From the NCBI GenBank assembly GCA_024195265.1, contig JAJLRJ010000010.1, positions 23,453,454 to 23,517,453 of the forward strand: a stretch of 64,000 bases of DNA, in the 5' to 3' direction. How positions within the stretch are numbered: position 1 is the stretch's first letter; the number at the start of each line of letters is the position of its first letter. Origin of the DNA: Dendrophyllia cribrosa. Its lineage: Eukaryota; Cnidaria; Anthozoa; Scleractinia; Dendrophylliidae. This document shows positions 16,975 to 26,835 of this stretch, one piece after another. A program made the position numbers and the translations under genes. Below the pieces are notes generated by a model, which was not told the DNA's origin, ran no database searches, and saw only the letters and a program-made list of their open reading frames with translations.

Positions 16975-18916
16975 ATGGCTGTGCAACCGAATCTACTTCC
17001 ATCTCACAGCGAAAAGACACTGGGCGCCATGAAGGCAGAGCGAACCGTCAAGCGCATCACATTCAACCCATCTGAGGCCAATCCCGGCGAGACACTGTAC
17101 GTCTCGGTGCCCAAGCTGGGCGAGCACGATGTCATTGTGTCCGGCTCACTTTCACTGGTGTTCAACATCAATCTCTCCGGAGGCCATGCAAACAACTATC
17201 TCGTGCAAAATGTTTCTCGGGACCCGGTGGACAGGTTCCTTGTTAAGTTTGCCGCCACCACCGTCCAGGACACGCTTGGGTATGATATCTACAAGATCTT
17301 CGAAGACCTATTCAAATCGACTGATGAGCGGGAAAATATGCTTTTGGAGGGCATCCAGAGTGTGGATTTGTGTAAGATCCGCTCTGGTGCTGGTGATAAG
17401 AAGTCCTCAGGCGTGGATACGGAAATCAAGCTGGAGACAATATACAAGAATAAGTACCGCATCAAACTGGATCACCAAATCTTAACTGATCACGGAATCA
17501 TATATCCTCAAGCACTATTCAATGATCTGGTCTTCGAACTAACCCTCGCCCCCGCATCCCAAGTTGTCCGGGGCTCAGACACAAGCAAGCTCATGTACAA
17601 GTTGGAAAACCTCCAGCTGGAGTATGAGATGATCAGAAGTAAGAGTCTGGCCGACGAGGCAACAAGCACTTACACTAATGGCAAGGAGTTCGCCTATGAC
17701 CACGTAATGCGAGATCGGGTGCATCCCTTCACAAAAGGCGTTGACACTCGGCTGAATCTTCGGGTTAACCCACAGCGTCGGTCTCTCAAGGGCAATCTCT
17801 TGCTGTTCATCAATCCCTATGCAGCGGGTGCCAGGGACTCTGAGCACTATTTCAATCCCGACATCACCAACGTTAAGATCACAGTCATCACGGTGTCCCA
17901 AACAGGGTCTACAACGAGGGCATCAGTGGTACTGACATGTGGAATGAAATATACCGATACTTTAACCCACACACGCGCGGCAGGCCCAACATGAACCTGA
18001 CAAAATATCTCACAGGTAACAAGTTTGGTCTCTGGATTGACCTACGGTACATGGCTGACCCACCCCTGCACGGCAACGGTCAACGGCTCGTCAACACACA
18101 GGATGGCGCTCAAGTAGATTAAGGCCTGGTTCCTTTACAGATTTTCAAATTATATAAAGGGGGGTGGTCTATTGTAAAGTGTTTTCAAAGTATCCTAGGA
18201 CTAATAGTTTAAGGCTAATTATAACCAAGAGTTCTTCAAATTTCCGGAAGGAAAATGTTTATAACTGCATCACGTGACCAGTCACGCCCTGTTTTATCAA
18301 AAATTTCTTTGACTCGAAAGTCCCACCAGTTCGAGAGCAAGAATCGTTCCATCTATAGATCCAAACAATGGCCACTAATAGTGTTCTTGTAAAACCGGTC
18401 GGAATGAGACTAGGCCATTTAACGTCTTTTTCCTGTTCAAAATTTTGTTTAGAGGAGGACTGGCACTAGTCAATGAACACCAATTGCACTAACAAATTGT
18501 AACGTTTCCTCCCGTTCCGAGCTGATTTCGTAGACACTCTTTCGGTTCCTTCTTTTGATACAGAGAAACTGAAACTGCTCATGTAGCAAGTGGTGGGAAT
18601 CGTTGGTTGCAATTTTCAAACAATAAAAGGCGTGGTCGATCACGTGATCATGTAATTTGAGATTCTTTTTTCTAGTTTTTCTATTTTGGTTAATTATATC
18701 ATTTGCTATTCCTCTTAGATGCCTTAAACTTTGATTTTTGGAAAATGTGCTAAAGAATCACAAGTGATTTAGAACCAGGCCTTAATCTACTTGAGCGTGC
18801 AACTCGAGATAGAACGAGACGGCAAAGGCTCGGGATCCGCAAACTGTCACATCTTCACCATCTCAGACTCACAGATGAACATCATGAGCAGGCAGCTGGA
18901 ATCGGTTCAGTACTAG
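16975..18916 (+). pseudogene. MCP: Polinton major capsid protein, frameshifted and interrupted
   Basis: N-terminal 309 or so codons are open and match copy A. Around 17893-17910 the copy differs in length by 2 bases from copy A, shifting the frame just before YNEGISGTDMW; the correct C-terminal frame is seen from about 17915 (GRPNMNLTKYLTGNKFGLWI). A 0.69-kb insert at 18109-18795 then splits the coding sequence. The last part (IERDGKGSGSANCHIFTIS) ends at the stop 18914-18916. Without the insert the gene would be about 418 codons. The double-jelly-roll role is from family knowledge. Confidence 0.82.
18109..18795. mobile_element. MITE-like insert in the MCP gene
   Basis: The ends are exact inverted repeats: CTCAAGTAGATTAAGGCCTG continuing into GTTC, against GAACCAGGCC then TTAATCTACTTGAG. 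An inner reading gives TTAA duplicates (18119-18122, 18782-18785) around ends GGCCTGGTTC, as in TTAA-targeting superfamilies (piggyBac, Kolobok). The 24-base outer repeat with a possible CG duplicate is the alternative. No ORF inside. Confidence 0.65.
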
Positions 18917-18918
18917 AC

Positions 18919-18930
18919 ACATATATATAC
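18919..18930 (+). promoter_or_regulatory. Late-type box of the packaging ATPase
   Basis: ACATATATATAC, 10 bases before ATG 18941. Confidence 0.5.
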
Positions 18931-18940
18931 CACCAGCCCC

Positions 18941-19724
18941 ATGACCACAAAACAACAAACAACAAGCAACAAGCAACAAACATGCAAGTTTTACGATAAG
19001 CCGGCTCCACTGCCATCTACCAGACCATTACCATACAATGAAATACAAAGACTTCTGGCAAAGGCACCCTCCCCACCAACACATGAACCAATTGTTTGCA
19101 AACCAACTAATATAGGTGTTGGTTATGGACTTAAGAAAGCTGCCTTTCAATGCACTAATCGTGGGACCCACTAACTCTGGCAAGACACAGTATCTTCTAA
19201 ACCAACTGCGAGGCCCCTTTAGGCGTTGTTTTGACTACATCGTTTTATTCTGCCCCACATTTGTCAAGAACAAGACATACGATGGCTTCGTGGACCGCAA
19301 TCCGCGAATCTTCGTGATTGTCTGCCAACAGCATGAGATCGAAGACTGGTTGAAGTTGGCAAGCTTCTTTTTCACATGCACCAACACTCTATTCATACTC
19401 GATGACTGCGCCGCCTCCAAAGATGTCAAAGGCCGCACTAGCCAGCTGGTCAATCTAGGGTTCAGCGCAAGGCATGACGGCATATCCGTGTGGGTCTTGA
19501 CCCAGCAGATCACCAGCATTGCCAAGCCATACCGTGATAATATCGCAGCGATCGTGCTCTTTTACACACCCTCCAGCAAGACTACCAAGGCCATATTCGA
19601 AGACTATGCCGGCGAGCTCTCCAATGAGGAGTACAAAGAGCTTATCGCAAGGCTCAAATCCCGCAAGTTCTCCCACCTGGTTTTCTCTCTGAGGCACCCG
19701 TATGGAATTGAATACAAGATGTAA
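18941..19724 (+). pseudogene. ATPase: Polinton A32/FtsK-type packaging ATPase, one frameshift
   Basis: Genome-packaging ATPase that would pump DNA into the capsid. Walker A is GPTNSGKTQ (near 19166-19190), Walker B is TLFILDDCAA, and the sensor-like motif is VWVLTQQITS. The N-terminal segment (MTTKQQTTSNKQQT ... NIGVGYGLKK) is in one frame and the ATPase core (from KLPFNALIV) in another. The offset is one base within AAGAAAGCTG near 19135-19142. The remainder is open to 19724. The single-base change in a short A/G run could be real decay or a sequence error. Confidence 0.8.
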
Positions 19725-19735
19725 ATAATACACAA

Positions 19736-19906
19736 ATATATATGTTGTGGTTTAAATTTTTTTTTGGTTTAAAATTTTTTAAACCAGTTTGATTTTGATT
19801 TTCCTTTGTCTCAGATTCATTATCATAATGTGACACAAAAGAAAACAAAAATTGAACTGGTTTAAAAAATTTTAAACCAAAGAAAAATTTGAACCACAAC
19901 ATATAC
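19736..19906. repeat. Inverted repeat between the ATPase and the next gene
   Basis: About 50-base arms: TATATGTTGTGGTTTAAATT at the left and the complementary AATTTGAACCACAACATATA at the right, with a ~65-base loop. The right arm contains the late-type box of the next gene. It could be a small fold-back insertion or a 3'-end hairpin. Confidence 0.55.
19897..19906 (+). promoter_or_regulatory. Late-type box
   Basis: ACATATAC lies directly against ATG 19907. Confidence 0.4.
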
Positions 19907-20738
19907 ATGGCTATGAATGCTCCAACCAACCTACACAAGTTCACTGTACTTTCACAGCTTTTGGATGAATTGCGCAAACACACACTTGATGCGCAAAACA
20001 AAATTATCAAAGCCGCTGGAGAGGAAGATCTGCGCCTCATGCTTCTCAACAGATATCCATTGCGGTTGACTTCTATGCCAGACACCATGGCGGGGCTTAT
20101 ACGTGAGCTTGAAACCCTTTTTCCCGACATCAAGAGAATTATCGAAAAATAAAAACAAAAAACAGGCCGCTTTGAACGAAGTATTGCAGATGCTGGAGGC
20201 CACCCCTGATACCACACCTCCCACAGGGATAGCCGGTACCAGTGACATTCCTGCCAAACGTGAGAAGCTGGCAATCCTTGTTTCAACTGGCAAGGCCAAA
20301 GAAGCTATCGGCGTGCAGCTCACACACGATCATGTCAAGCGGTTGTCAGACAAGGACGTTGACAAGTACTGCAAAAGGTACGAGGCCTACATAGGTAACA
20401 AGACAACCGAATCCCTAGTTGATTCCGCTATCATGCTCGTGTCCAAAGGCCTTGGTACCGTGATCCCGGTTGATGATCTCAAGGAGTTGCAGCAAGAACT
20501 CAAAAACGACTACATCATCAACCAGGAGCTATCAAATATTGCTGGAGCTATTGCCATGCGATGCGGACGATTGCTGGCGCTTGCCAATGCTGCTTTCATC
20601 ACAACAAAACACATCAAGCTTGAACGAGAGTCTGACTTGATAGATTTGGAACCCCAGCCCACACATCCAAGCAGAGACAGTGAAGGCTATCCACTTGAAG
20701 TTGGTGTTAATCTGGCAGCAACCTCGCAGCAACCTTGA
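19907..20738 (+). pseudogene. Conserved Polinton protein, probably one gene with a frameshift
   Basis: Two overlapping open segments: 19907-20152 (81 residues, TNLHKFTVLSQLLDELRKH) and 20103-20738 (to the stop after NLAATSQQP). The biologically sensible join is in the A-rich run near 20148-20160 (GAAAAATAAAAAC). The second part has motifs I associate with Polinton proteins in cnidarians: KRLSDKDVDKYCKRYEAYIG, TESLVDSAIMLVSK and NIAGAIAMRCGRLLALANAA. Function unknown. Two separate genes remain possible. Confidence 0.55.
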
Positions 20739-20804
20739 AGGAACCTGGCTGGAACCTGACAGCAACCTGTCAGCACACTTGTCACATTTTCAAAAAATAA
20801 AAGT

Positions 20805-20815
20805 TACATATATAC
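20805..20815 (+). promoter_or_regulatory. Late-type box
   Basis: TACATATATAC, 4 bases before ATG 20820. Confidence 0.5.
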
Positions 20816-20819
20816 CACT

Positions 20820-21308
20820 ATGGCCACACCACTCGAGACGATCCCTGAAGAAACTCCAACTCCAACTCCAACCCAAACACCTGTACGTGTTACCTCTGAG
20901 GCCCCGAAAACAAAGCCTGCAACAGAAAAGAACCCCGGCCGCGTTGCTTCTGGCAAAAGGCTAGCAGAACGCAACCGCCTGGCCCGTGAAGCAAAGAAAA
21001 AGACCGAAGCACAAAAGACTGCAAACCAACCATCAACAAGTGACACCAGTGCTGCAAACCAACCCTCAACAAGTGGCACTGGTGGCACAACAAGTGACAC
21101 CAACAGCAACTCAATCTTTTATATTCTGGGGTTTGGAGGGTTGATTGTCTCTGCTGCGGGTGTGTACTACCAACGCGAAACCATAATGCAAAAGCTTGGA
21201 GGCAAATCAAACACACCAGCAAACACACCAGCAAACACACCACCATCACCCGCTGCACCACCCCCATCTCGAATTCCGGTAAGACAAGGAATTATAAAAA
21301 TGGAATAA
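20820..21308 (+). CDS. Small tail-anchored Polinton protein
   Basis: 162 residues. The N-terminus is Thr/Pro-rich (TIPEETPTPTPTQTPVRV), followed by a Lys/Arg/Ala-rich segment (KRLAERNRLAREAKKKTEA), a Ser/Thr/Gly linker with imperfect repeats (NQPSTSDTSA, NQPSTSGTGG), one transmembrane helix (IFYILGFGGLIVSAAGVYY) and a Pro/Ala-rich tail with a short ANTP repeat. It looks like a single-pass structural or membrane-associated protein. No family recognised. Confidence 0.55.
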   Translation: MATPLETIPEETPTPTPTQTPVRVTSEAPKTKPATEKNPGRVASGKRLAERNRLAREAKKKTEAQKTANQPSTSDTSAANQPSTSGTGGTTSDTNSNSIFYILGFGGLIVSAAGVYYQRETIMQKLGGKSNTPANTPANTPPSPAAPPPSRIPVRQGIIKME

Positions 21309-21310
21309 AA

Positions 21311-21324
21311 AAACATATGTATAC
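21311..21324 (+). promoter_or_regulatory. Late-type box
   Basis: AACATATGTATAC, 12 bases before ATG 21337. Confidence 0.45.
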
Positions 21325-21336
21325 TGCACACAAACC

Positions 21337-21558
21337 ATGTCTGACAACAAGCTTGTGAAGTCTATCCTCGACGCCGCAACAATCACTGGCCTTGTCGCTG
21401 GTATTGGTTGGATTGGGAAAAAGACCATCAAAGAAAACTTCACTGCCGACCCCAGTGCAAGCTTGATGAACTACGTCAAGTTCACAGCCGTCATGGCTGG
21501 CAGCATCGCGCTAAAGAAATATCTCGAGGACCAGAAAATCCTCCCAGACAACATGTAA
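21337..21558 (+). CDS. Small Polinton membrane protein
   Basis: 73 residues with two hydrophobic stretches (ATITGLVAGIGWIG and VKFTAVMAGSIALKKYL) separated by KKTIKENFTADPSASLMN. I recognise GWIGKK.IKENF...YVKFTAVMA as recurring in cnidarian Polintons; function unknown. Own TATA-type box; 26 bases separate its stop from the next start. Confidence 0.58.
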   Translation: MSDNKLVKSILDAATITGLVAGIGWIGKKTIKENFTADPSASLMNYVKFTAVMAGSIALKKYLEDQKILPDNM

Positions 21559-21561
21559 AAA

Positions 21562-21573
21562 CCATATGTATAC
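21562..21573 (+). promoter_or_regulatory. Late-type box
   Basis: CCATATGTATAC, 11 bases before ATG 21585. Confidence 0.45.
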
Positions 21574-21584
21574 ACACGACTACA

Positions 21585-22022
21585 ATGGCCTCGATTGCAA
21601 TAATGGCCCTTGGGGCTGTTCTCAATGCGGCCGCTTTCACGGGCGGCAACTACCTCGCGAAATATCTGTCTGGTGATAGCGGAAAGGCAGCAATGGATGA
21701 GAAAATTCCTCACGACAAAGCCCTGGAACAATACCAAGCGGCTTACGCCAAATACCAGAAGGACCGCACCAAGCTCCTCGACTGGATTGCAACCAACGAT
21801 CGGATTAAACACCAAGCTAGCCGAAACTTCCAAACCACCGACCAAGCCCTGGCTTTGTATAACCAGATGCACCAAACACAACCAGATAAACAAATCAAAG
21901 ACTACAAAGAGCCTCAGTTCTCGGACTTCTACAAGCCAAGCCAACAACAGCAGACTGGTGAACTTGCGTTCATTGGAGGCACCCTGCTTGCGGGTGGGTA
22001 CGTGGCCTATCGCTTTCTGTAA
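21585..22022 (+). CDS. Polinton helical protein with terminal hydrophobic segments
   Basis: 145 residues from ATG 21585; the longer ORF from 21408 reads through the preceding gene in another frame and is rejected as start. Layout: an N-terminal hydrophobic helix (IAIMALGAVLNAAAF), then a charged helical region (KALEQYQAAYAKYQKDRTK; LLDWIATNDRIKHQ), and a C-terminal hydrophobic segment (LAFIGGTLLAGGYVAYRFL). The arrangement is familiar from cnidarian Polintons; function unknown. Confidence 0.55.
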   Translation: MASIAIMALGAVLNAAAFTGGNYLAKYLSGDSGKAAMDEKIPHDKALEQYQAAYAKYQKDRTKLLDWIATNDRIKHQASRNFQTTDQALALYNQMHQTQPDKQIKDYKEPQFSDFYKPSQQQQTGELAFIGGTLLAGGYVAYRFL

Positions 22023-22026
22023 ACAA

Positions 22027-22036
22027 ACATATATAC
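22027..22036 (+). promoter_or_regulatory. Late-type box of the integrase
   Basis: ACATATATAC, 13 bases before ATG 22050. Confidence 0.5.
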
Positions 22037-22049
22037 CCCGCACACCTCT

Positions 22050-23039
22050 ATGGAGGTCAAACTCTTTAAGATATACTACAGCCCGAAAGGGTATTGGAAA
22101 GGTCTTGCCGCTGTAAAAAAGCTGGCCACTGCGGCTAGGGTCTCTGAAGAGGCGACAAAGAAATGGCTGGTCAAACAAGCCCTTTGGCAAATATATCTCC
22201 CGGCGCCCCGCTACATCCCTCGGCCCAAGTTTGATGTCTCCTCACCCAATGCAGTGCATCAAGCAGATCTTTTCTTCCTACCCCATGACAAGCTCCCTAA
22301 AAGCAGAAAAGTCTACAAATACGCATTAACCCTTGTGGATGTGGCTAGCCGATACAAAGCTGCGGAGCCACTGACTTCGAAAGAGTCTGAAGACGTCTCA
22401 AGGGCATTTCAGAAAATATATAGGAAGGGGCCTTTGAAGTGGCCTCAACTCTTGCAGGTTGATCCTGGGAAAGAGTTTATGGGGGCTGTGACAAAAACCA
22501 TGGAAAACAACAAAACGGTAATTCGTCGCGGGCGGGTTGATATCCACAGAGACCAAGCGATAGTTGAAAGATTCAATCGCACCCTGGCTAAAAGACTGTT
22601 TGGCTACCAGTATGCCGTTGAAATGAATATGCCCTCTGACCGGTCTACTGCATGGGTCAAAAGACTGCCAGATCTTATCTCGGCCTTGAACAATGAAGTG
22701 ACCCGGCTAACTGGCAAGAAGCCAAAGGATGCGATCAAAGAGAAGGCAGTATCATCCAAGCCTGCGACACCATATGCTAGGCCTGTTGGGGTCTATGAGA
22801 AAAAACTCCCTCCACGGGTGAGTGTGAGATATTTGTACTACCCCGGCGAGCTGGAAGGGGGCGGGAGGCGTGCGACTGATCCCATCTGGTCATTAAAGGT
22901 CTATAACGTTGAGAGAGTTGTCACCAAGCCGAATGAGCCAGTGGTGTACTACCTTTACGATGAGCCTAAGAGAGGGTTTGTTCGTGAGGAGTTGATGGTT
23001 GTGCCGCCAGGCACTCAGTTACCACCAGCTGAGCCCTAG
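22050..23039 (+). CDS. INT: Polinton rve-family (retroviral-type) integrase
   Basis: 329 residues, intact. Catalytic triad: Asp near 73 (HQADLFFLPHD), Asp near 138 (LLQVDPGKEFMG) and Glu near 173 (AIVERFNRTLAKRLF), about 35 residues apart. The C-terminal part (VSVRYLYYPGELEGGG; DPIWSLKVYNVERVV; FVREELMVV) is the short beta domain usual after the core. The enzyme joins the element's ends to target DNA with a 6-bp duplication. Its stop overlaps the stop of the convergent polymerase through a shared CTAG. It is one of the few open large genes of copy B. Confidence 0.88.
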   Translation: MEVKLFKIYYSPKGYWKGLAAVKKLATAARVSEEATKKWLVKQALWQIYLPAPRYIPRPKFDVSSPNAVHQADLFFLPHDKLPKSRKVYKYALTLVDVASRYKAAEPLTSKESEDVSRAFQKIYRKGPLKWPQLLQVDPGKEFMGAVTKTMENNKTVIRRGRVDIHRDQAIVERFNRTLAKRLFGYQYAVEMNMPSDRSTAWVKRLPDLISALNNEVTRLTGKKPKDAIKEKAVSSKPATPYARPVGVYEKKLPPRVSVRYLYYPGELEGGGRRATDPIWSLKVYNVERVVTKPNEPVVYYLYDEPKRGFVREELMVVPPGTQLPPAEP

Positions 23040-26000
23040 CGCGTGTCTTTGTGTCCATATGCCAGCGTGTGGACACCATCATCCTTGATCCAGCGCTTGG
23101 AGTCAAAGGGGGAAAGTGTTGTCTTGGTTATATGCTCACCGAAGATCTGGTGGCCTTTGCTTCGAATCCTGTCCATCCCGTGCTTGAAGGTTCGCCGGTC
23201 GAAGAGGGCGTCCTTGTAGTTCTGGTGTGTGATCTCTTTCTTTGTGACAACCTTGGTGGTGCCCTTTGCTTTCTTGATGTTTTTAGCGTCATCCACAAGG
23301 ATGGAGTACATCTTCGAGCGAAGACACACAGCCTCCGAGATTGGCTTACCCGCGCACTCGTCCTTCATCTTGCCGATGACCTTCTTGTTAAGCTGACTGT
23401 AGAGTGGATGGTCCTTGGGATAGTCACTTGTGTCGTAGAGTTCGTCCCGAAGGTTCTCCATGTCTTTGTAGACATCCTCCGTCTTGATCTCGAGGAGTAG
23501 GGAGTCTGTGTCTGTGTAGAGTAGGTCTACTCGCGGACCGTACTTCAGCTTGAGATGGTTGTAGTAGAAGTCGTACATCAGTGTTTTAGAGAGATCAAGG
23601 ATGCACATGCCTGTGTAGACTGGTCGGTTGAAGAGGATTTTCTCCCTATGCATCTGGATCCCCGCCACGTTGCTTCCAAAGACCGCTGCTCTGGAAAATA
23701 GTGGGCTTGCGATAAGCTTTCTCATCTTGTCTTGCTCGTGCGGCCGGACAAGCTTCATGTCGATTCGATTTCAGAGGTTCTCCATTGTCTTACCGAAGAC
23801 GGAGTTGTTCATGAGCTTGAAGAAGTTCTTCTCGAAGTCGGAAGTGGCCTTCTTCCTGAGCTCGGTGTTCAGGGAGATGTATAGCTCCATCCACGCCCTC
23901 TGCTCGAACTTGAGGATTTTGTGGATTTTCCTCAACTTCATTCCAAGATCCAGGTACTGCTGGAGAGCTCTGTAATGCAACACGTACCGGGGTTTATCGT
24001 GTAGGGTAAGGAGCAGCTTCTGTGTCTTGTCCTCTGGCTGCCCCTCTACCAATGCCCTTTGATAGGGTGACATCCATTCCTTTGGGACGACCTGCTTTTC
24101 TGGGGCTAGAGGATAGGCATTGTGCTCGTCGTGCAGCTCCTCTGGGTACTCAAGATCAACCTCGAGGATGTAACCGATCTTTCTGTTTGGCTTCCACTTC
24201 CTGATCTGATGAACTGTTGGAAAGACAGGGCACCATGCGAACTTGCCAACTGGGAGAGGCTGACTCATGGCCCAGCCGTAGAGATTGTTTGCATCGTAGT
24301 ACGTGATGTAGCTTGGCTCTTCGTTGGTGTTGTAGTCGCGAAGATATTTATTGTTGGCCTTGCAGTGGCGCCTGCTCTCCATGGATATACCACCTCGCAA
24401 GCCTCTTTCAACAAAGAGGTGCATGTTGACGTCTGTGAGCAGCTCCAGGTTGACGCCCGTATACTTGAGAAGGGCGTCCCAGGAAAGGCCCGGGCTTGTA
24501 CAGTAGTGTGCCGGGTCAAGTTTGTAGTGGTGCAGACATGTTTTTCTGAAGTTCTCGAAAACATCAGCCAGAAGAAGCACATCTGTGCAAAGGTAGAGAT
24601 CGTGGTAATCTCCGAGTGTCTTACATCCGAATGCCTCCCACACTTTTTGCGCATGGGCGTAGTCTTTATCGGAGATGCCTTCCTTCTTAAGCTCACTGTA
24701 GAAGGCATCCTTCGGTGGTAGTGTTGTCTCATCGAAGCGGGTCCATGAGTCCATGTGCTCATATGGGTAGACACCTTTTTGTAAAATAAGCTTGCGTTTG
24801 AAAGGGTTTTTCTCGTAGTCTGCCGTGATTGTAAAGGACTCTGGCTTGTTTGCTTCAACCAGGGCGCTTAGGCTTGACTGCATGAACTGCAAGCTGTCAA
24901 TGAACCTCAGCTTGCCAAGGGAGAAGAATATGTACTTCTCCATGTTGTTGGGAATGCATTTCAAATCAGAATGCACGTCTGCAATACCACTCATGATGTG
25001 GTGCGCATCGTAACCCTTCAAGTTGTGAAAGATTACTGGGATTATTTCCGTTTTCGAGCTGGTACGGAAATAGTTGAAGTTGCAAGCACTGTGAGCCGCA
25101 CCCCGATATTTGCCTGTGATGTGACAATGATTTCTAACTGCGTCTCGAACAGAGCCTTGGATAAGGGGCTCTCCACATAAGAGACAATCGGTCTGCTCGA
25201 ATGAATTCTCCTGGGGGGCCTGTTTTTGCTTTCTTGGTCCGATAAATGGGAACCCTTCCAATTCACCATCCTCGCCCTGGATGTAAATTTTGAATGCCTT
25301 TTGATAGCATTTGTTGGTGTGCAGATGAAAAAAGCCCAAATATTCTCCTGTGTTTGGGTTGTAACCCGCAATGGCATCCCTGTTATTCTCCTTGATGAGA
25401 GACTTATTACAGATGTGGCAATCTGTTGCACTGTTGAAATCTGCCCAGTCTGCTCTTGTCATGGAGAGTGGCTCCTTGCGTTGCATCTCGTCTCTGATTT
25501 CTCCTTCCAGCTGCTGAAGGCTGTTAAGAAAGAGTGACACCGAGTTCTCTCCTCTGTATAGATAAGGACCCTTTGTCTCTCCATCAGAGCGAACTGCTAA
25601 CATGCAGAACCCGCAGGGTTTATGTACGGATGTTTCGGTGGTACTGCTCTGTGATGGGTCTGGTGTGCAACCGTGGACTTTTTCGACTATGCTTTCGAAG
25701 TCAGCATAGATAACCCAAGGCTTCTTCATCTGGTTCTGGAAGTTCTCGAAGTGAAGGAAGTTTTCGCCTTCTTTTGGCATTTCAGATCGTACCGGCCTGC
25801 CTTTCACTCCCCTGCAGTAGAAGAGATGGTCAGTGAGAACCCGTTCTGAAGAAAAGGCTTGGAGACACCTGTCACAGTGATGCATACGGCGCCTTGCGTT
25901 GTACTCACTGTGTAGGAGCCTGCTCATACTCTTGATGTAGCAGTAATGCGAGTTGTGCATGCCTGTGAGCATCATCAGATTGATCCTTCGCAGATTGGGG

Positions 26001-26740
26001 TCCTCTAGCTCACTGACTCTGATAACAACCACCTTGTTGTTCTGATATCCATAAATGTTGATTGGAAGGTTATTTTGGCGCTCAACCTTAGATATCTGGC
26101 TCAATGGTGTTGGAAAATCAATTCCAGTGAAGTCTAGGCCATCATCAATGGGATAACTACCTGTTCTGTCTGAGTGAACATTTACAGGGAACAATGCCGA
26201 TCGCCATGCCCAGCGGAGACACCGGTTGTCATTGTTCTTCACATTGATGATAGCATGCTTTTGCCTGAGTTTTGATGGGGTTGGGATAAATGTACCACCT
26301 CGTAGTGGTTGATACATCCCGAACTCAAGGTAAACAGTTTTGATTTTATCAATCACCCAGCCAGAACCCATCTGCTGCCATCTGGCAATCTCTTCCTTAA
26401 AGCCATTCACAATGTCTTCCAGGATGCCCTCCTCTCGCAGCTGATAGAGATGTGTTATTATCAGTGGGTTGACGTTCCAAAAGAAGTGATCAATTTCTCG
26501 ATTGTCATCGCCTTCCATTGAAAAGTGAACATCGAATGACAAAGTGACCTTCACTCCAACAAGCTCTGTAACTTCGCGTGCTATTATCTGGATAATAGCC
26601 GCCCTATTAGCTATGAAGAATGAATTGAGGTCCTTGATTTGGTAGTCATCAGGGACGTTCATCTTGTAGCCATGCAACCAATCACCAAAGTAGTCTTGGT
26701 TCCTTGGGTTAAAGTCAAGACCTCGAGCCGCCATTGCCAT
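23036..26740 (-). pseudogene. PolB: Polinton protein-primed DNA polymerase B, one nonsense codon
   Basis: 1,234 codons in one frame with a single internal stop. N-terminal region with NNDNRCLRWAWRSALFP, a C2HC finger near 288-310, exonuclease motif I YADFESIVE near 344, and a Cys/His segment like endonuclease-VII fingers (NHCHITGKYRGAAHSACN, near 535-552). Motif A is YYDANNLYGWAMS (~815), motif B LMNNSVFGKTMENL (~975-989), motif C YTDTDSLLLEIK (~1075). The in-frame TGA at 23771-23773 directly follows motif B. An arginine codon CGA fits the context, so a CpG C-to-T transition is likely. Transcribed from the element end toward the integrase. Confidence 0.88.
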
Positions 26741-26767
26741 GTGGGTGGGTATCTACAGGGGGTGTGA

Positions 26768-26786
26768 TTTCTCCAATTGATAATAC
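26768..26786 (-). promoter_or_regulatory. CAATTG early-type box of PolB
   Basis: Minus-strand TCAATTGGAGAAATCAC with CAATTG at 26774-26779, 34 bases before ATG 26740, followed by CCCCCTGTAGATACC. Confidence 0.5.
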
Positions 26787-26835
26787 CTCCCTGGGGTGGG
26801 GGTGATCTCGTACCGGAGCAGCATATATAAACAGA

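Noticed and set aside
23051..25537. Several plus-strand ORFs of 60-200 codons
   Set aside because: Antisense to the polymerase; no domain of their own.
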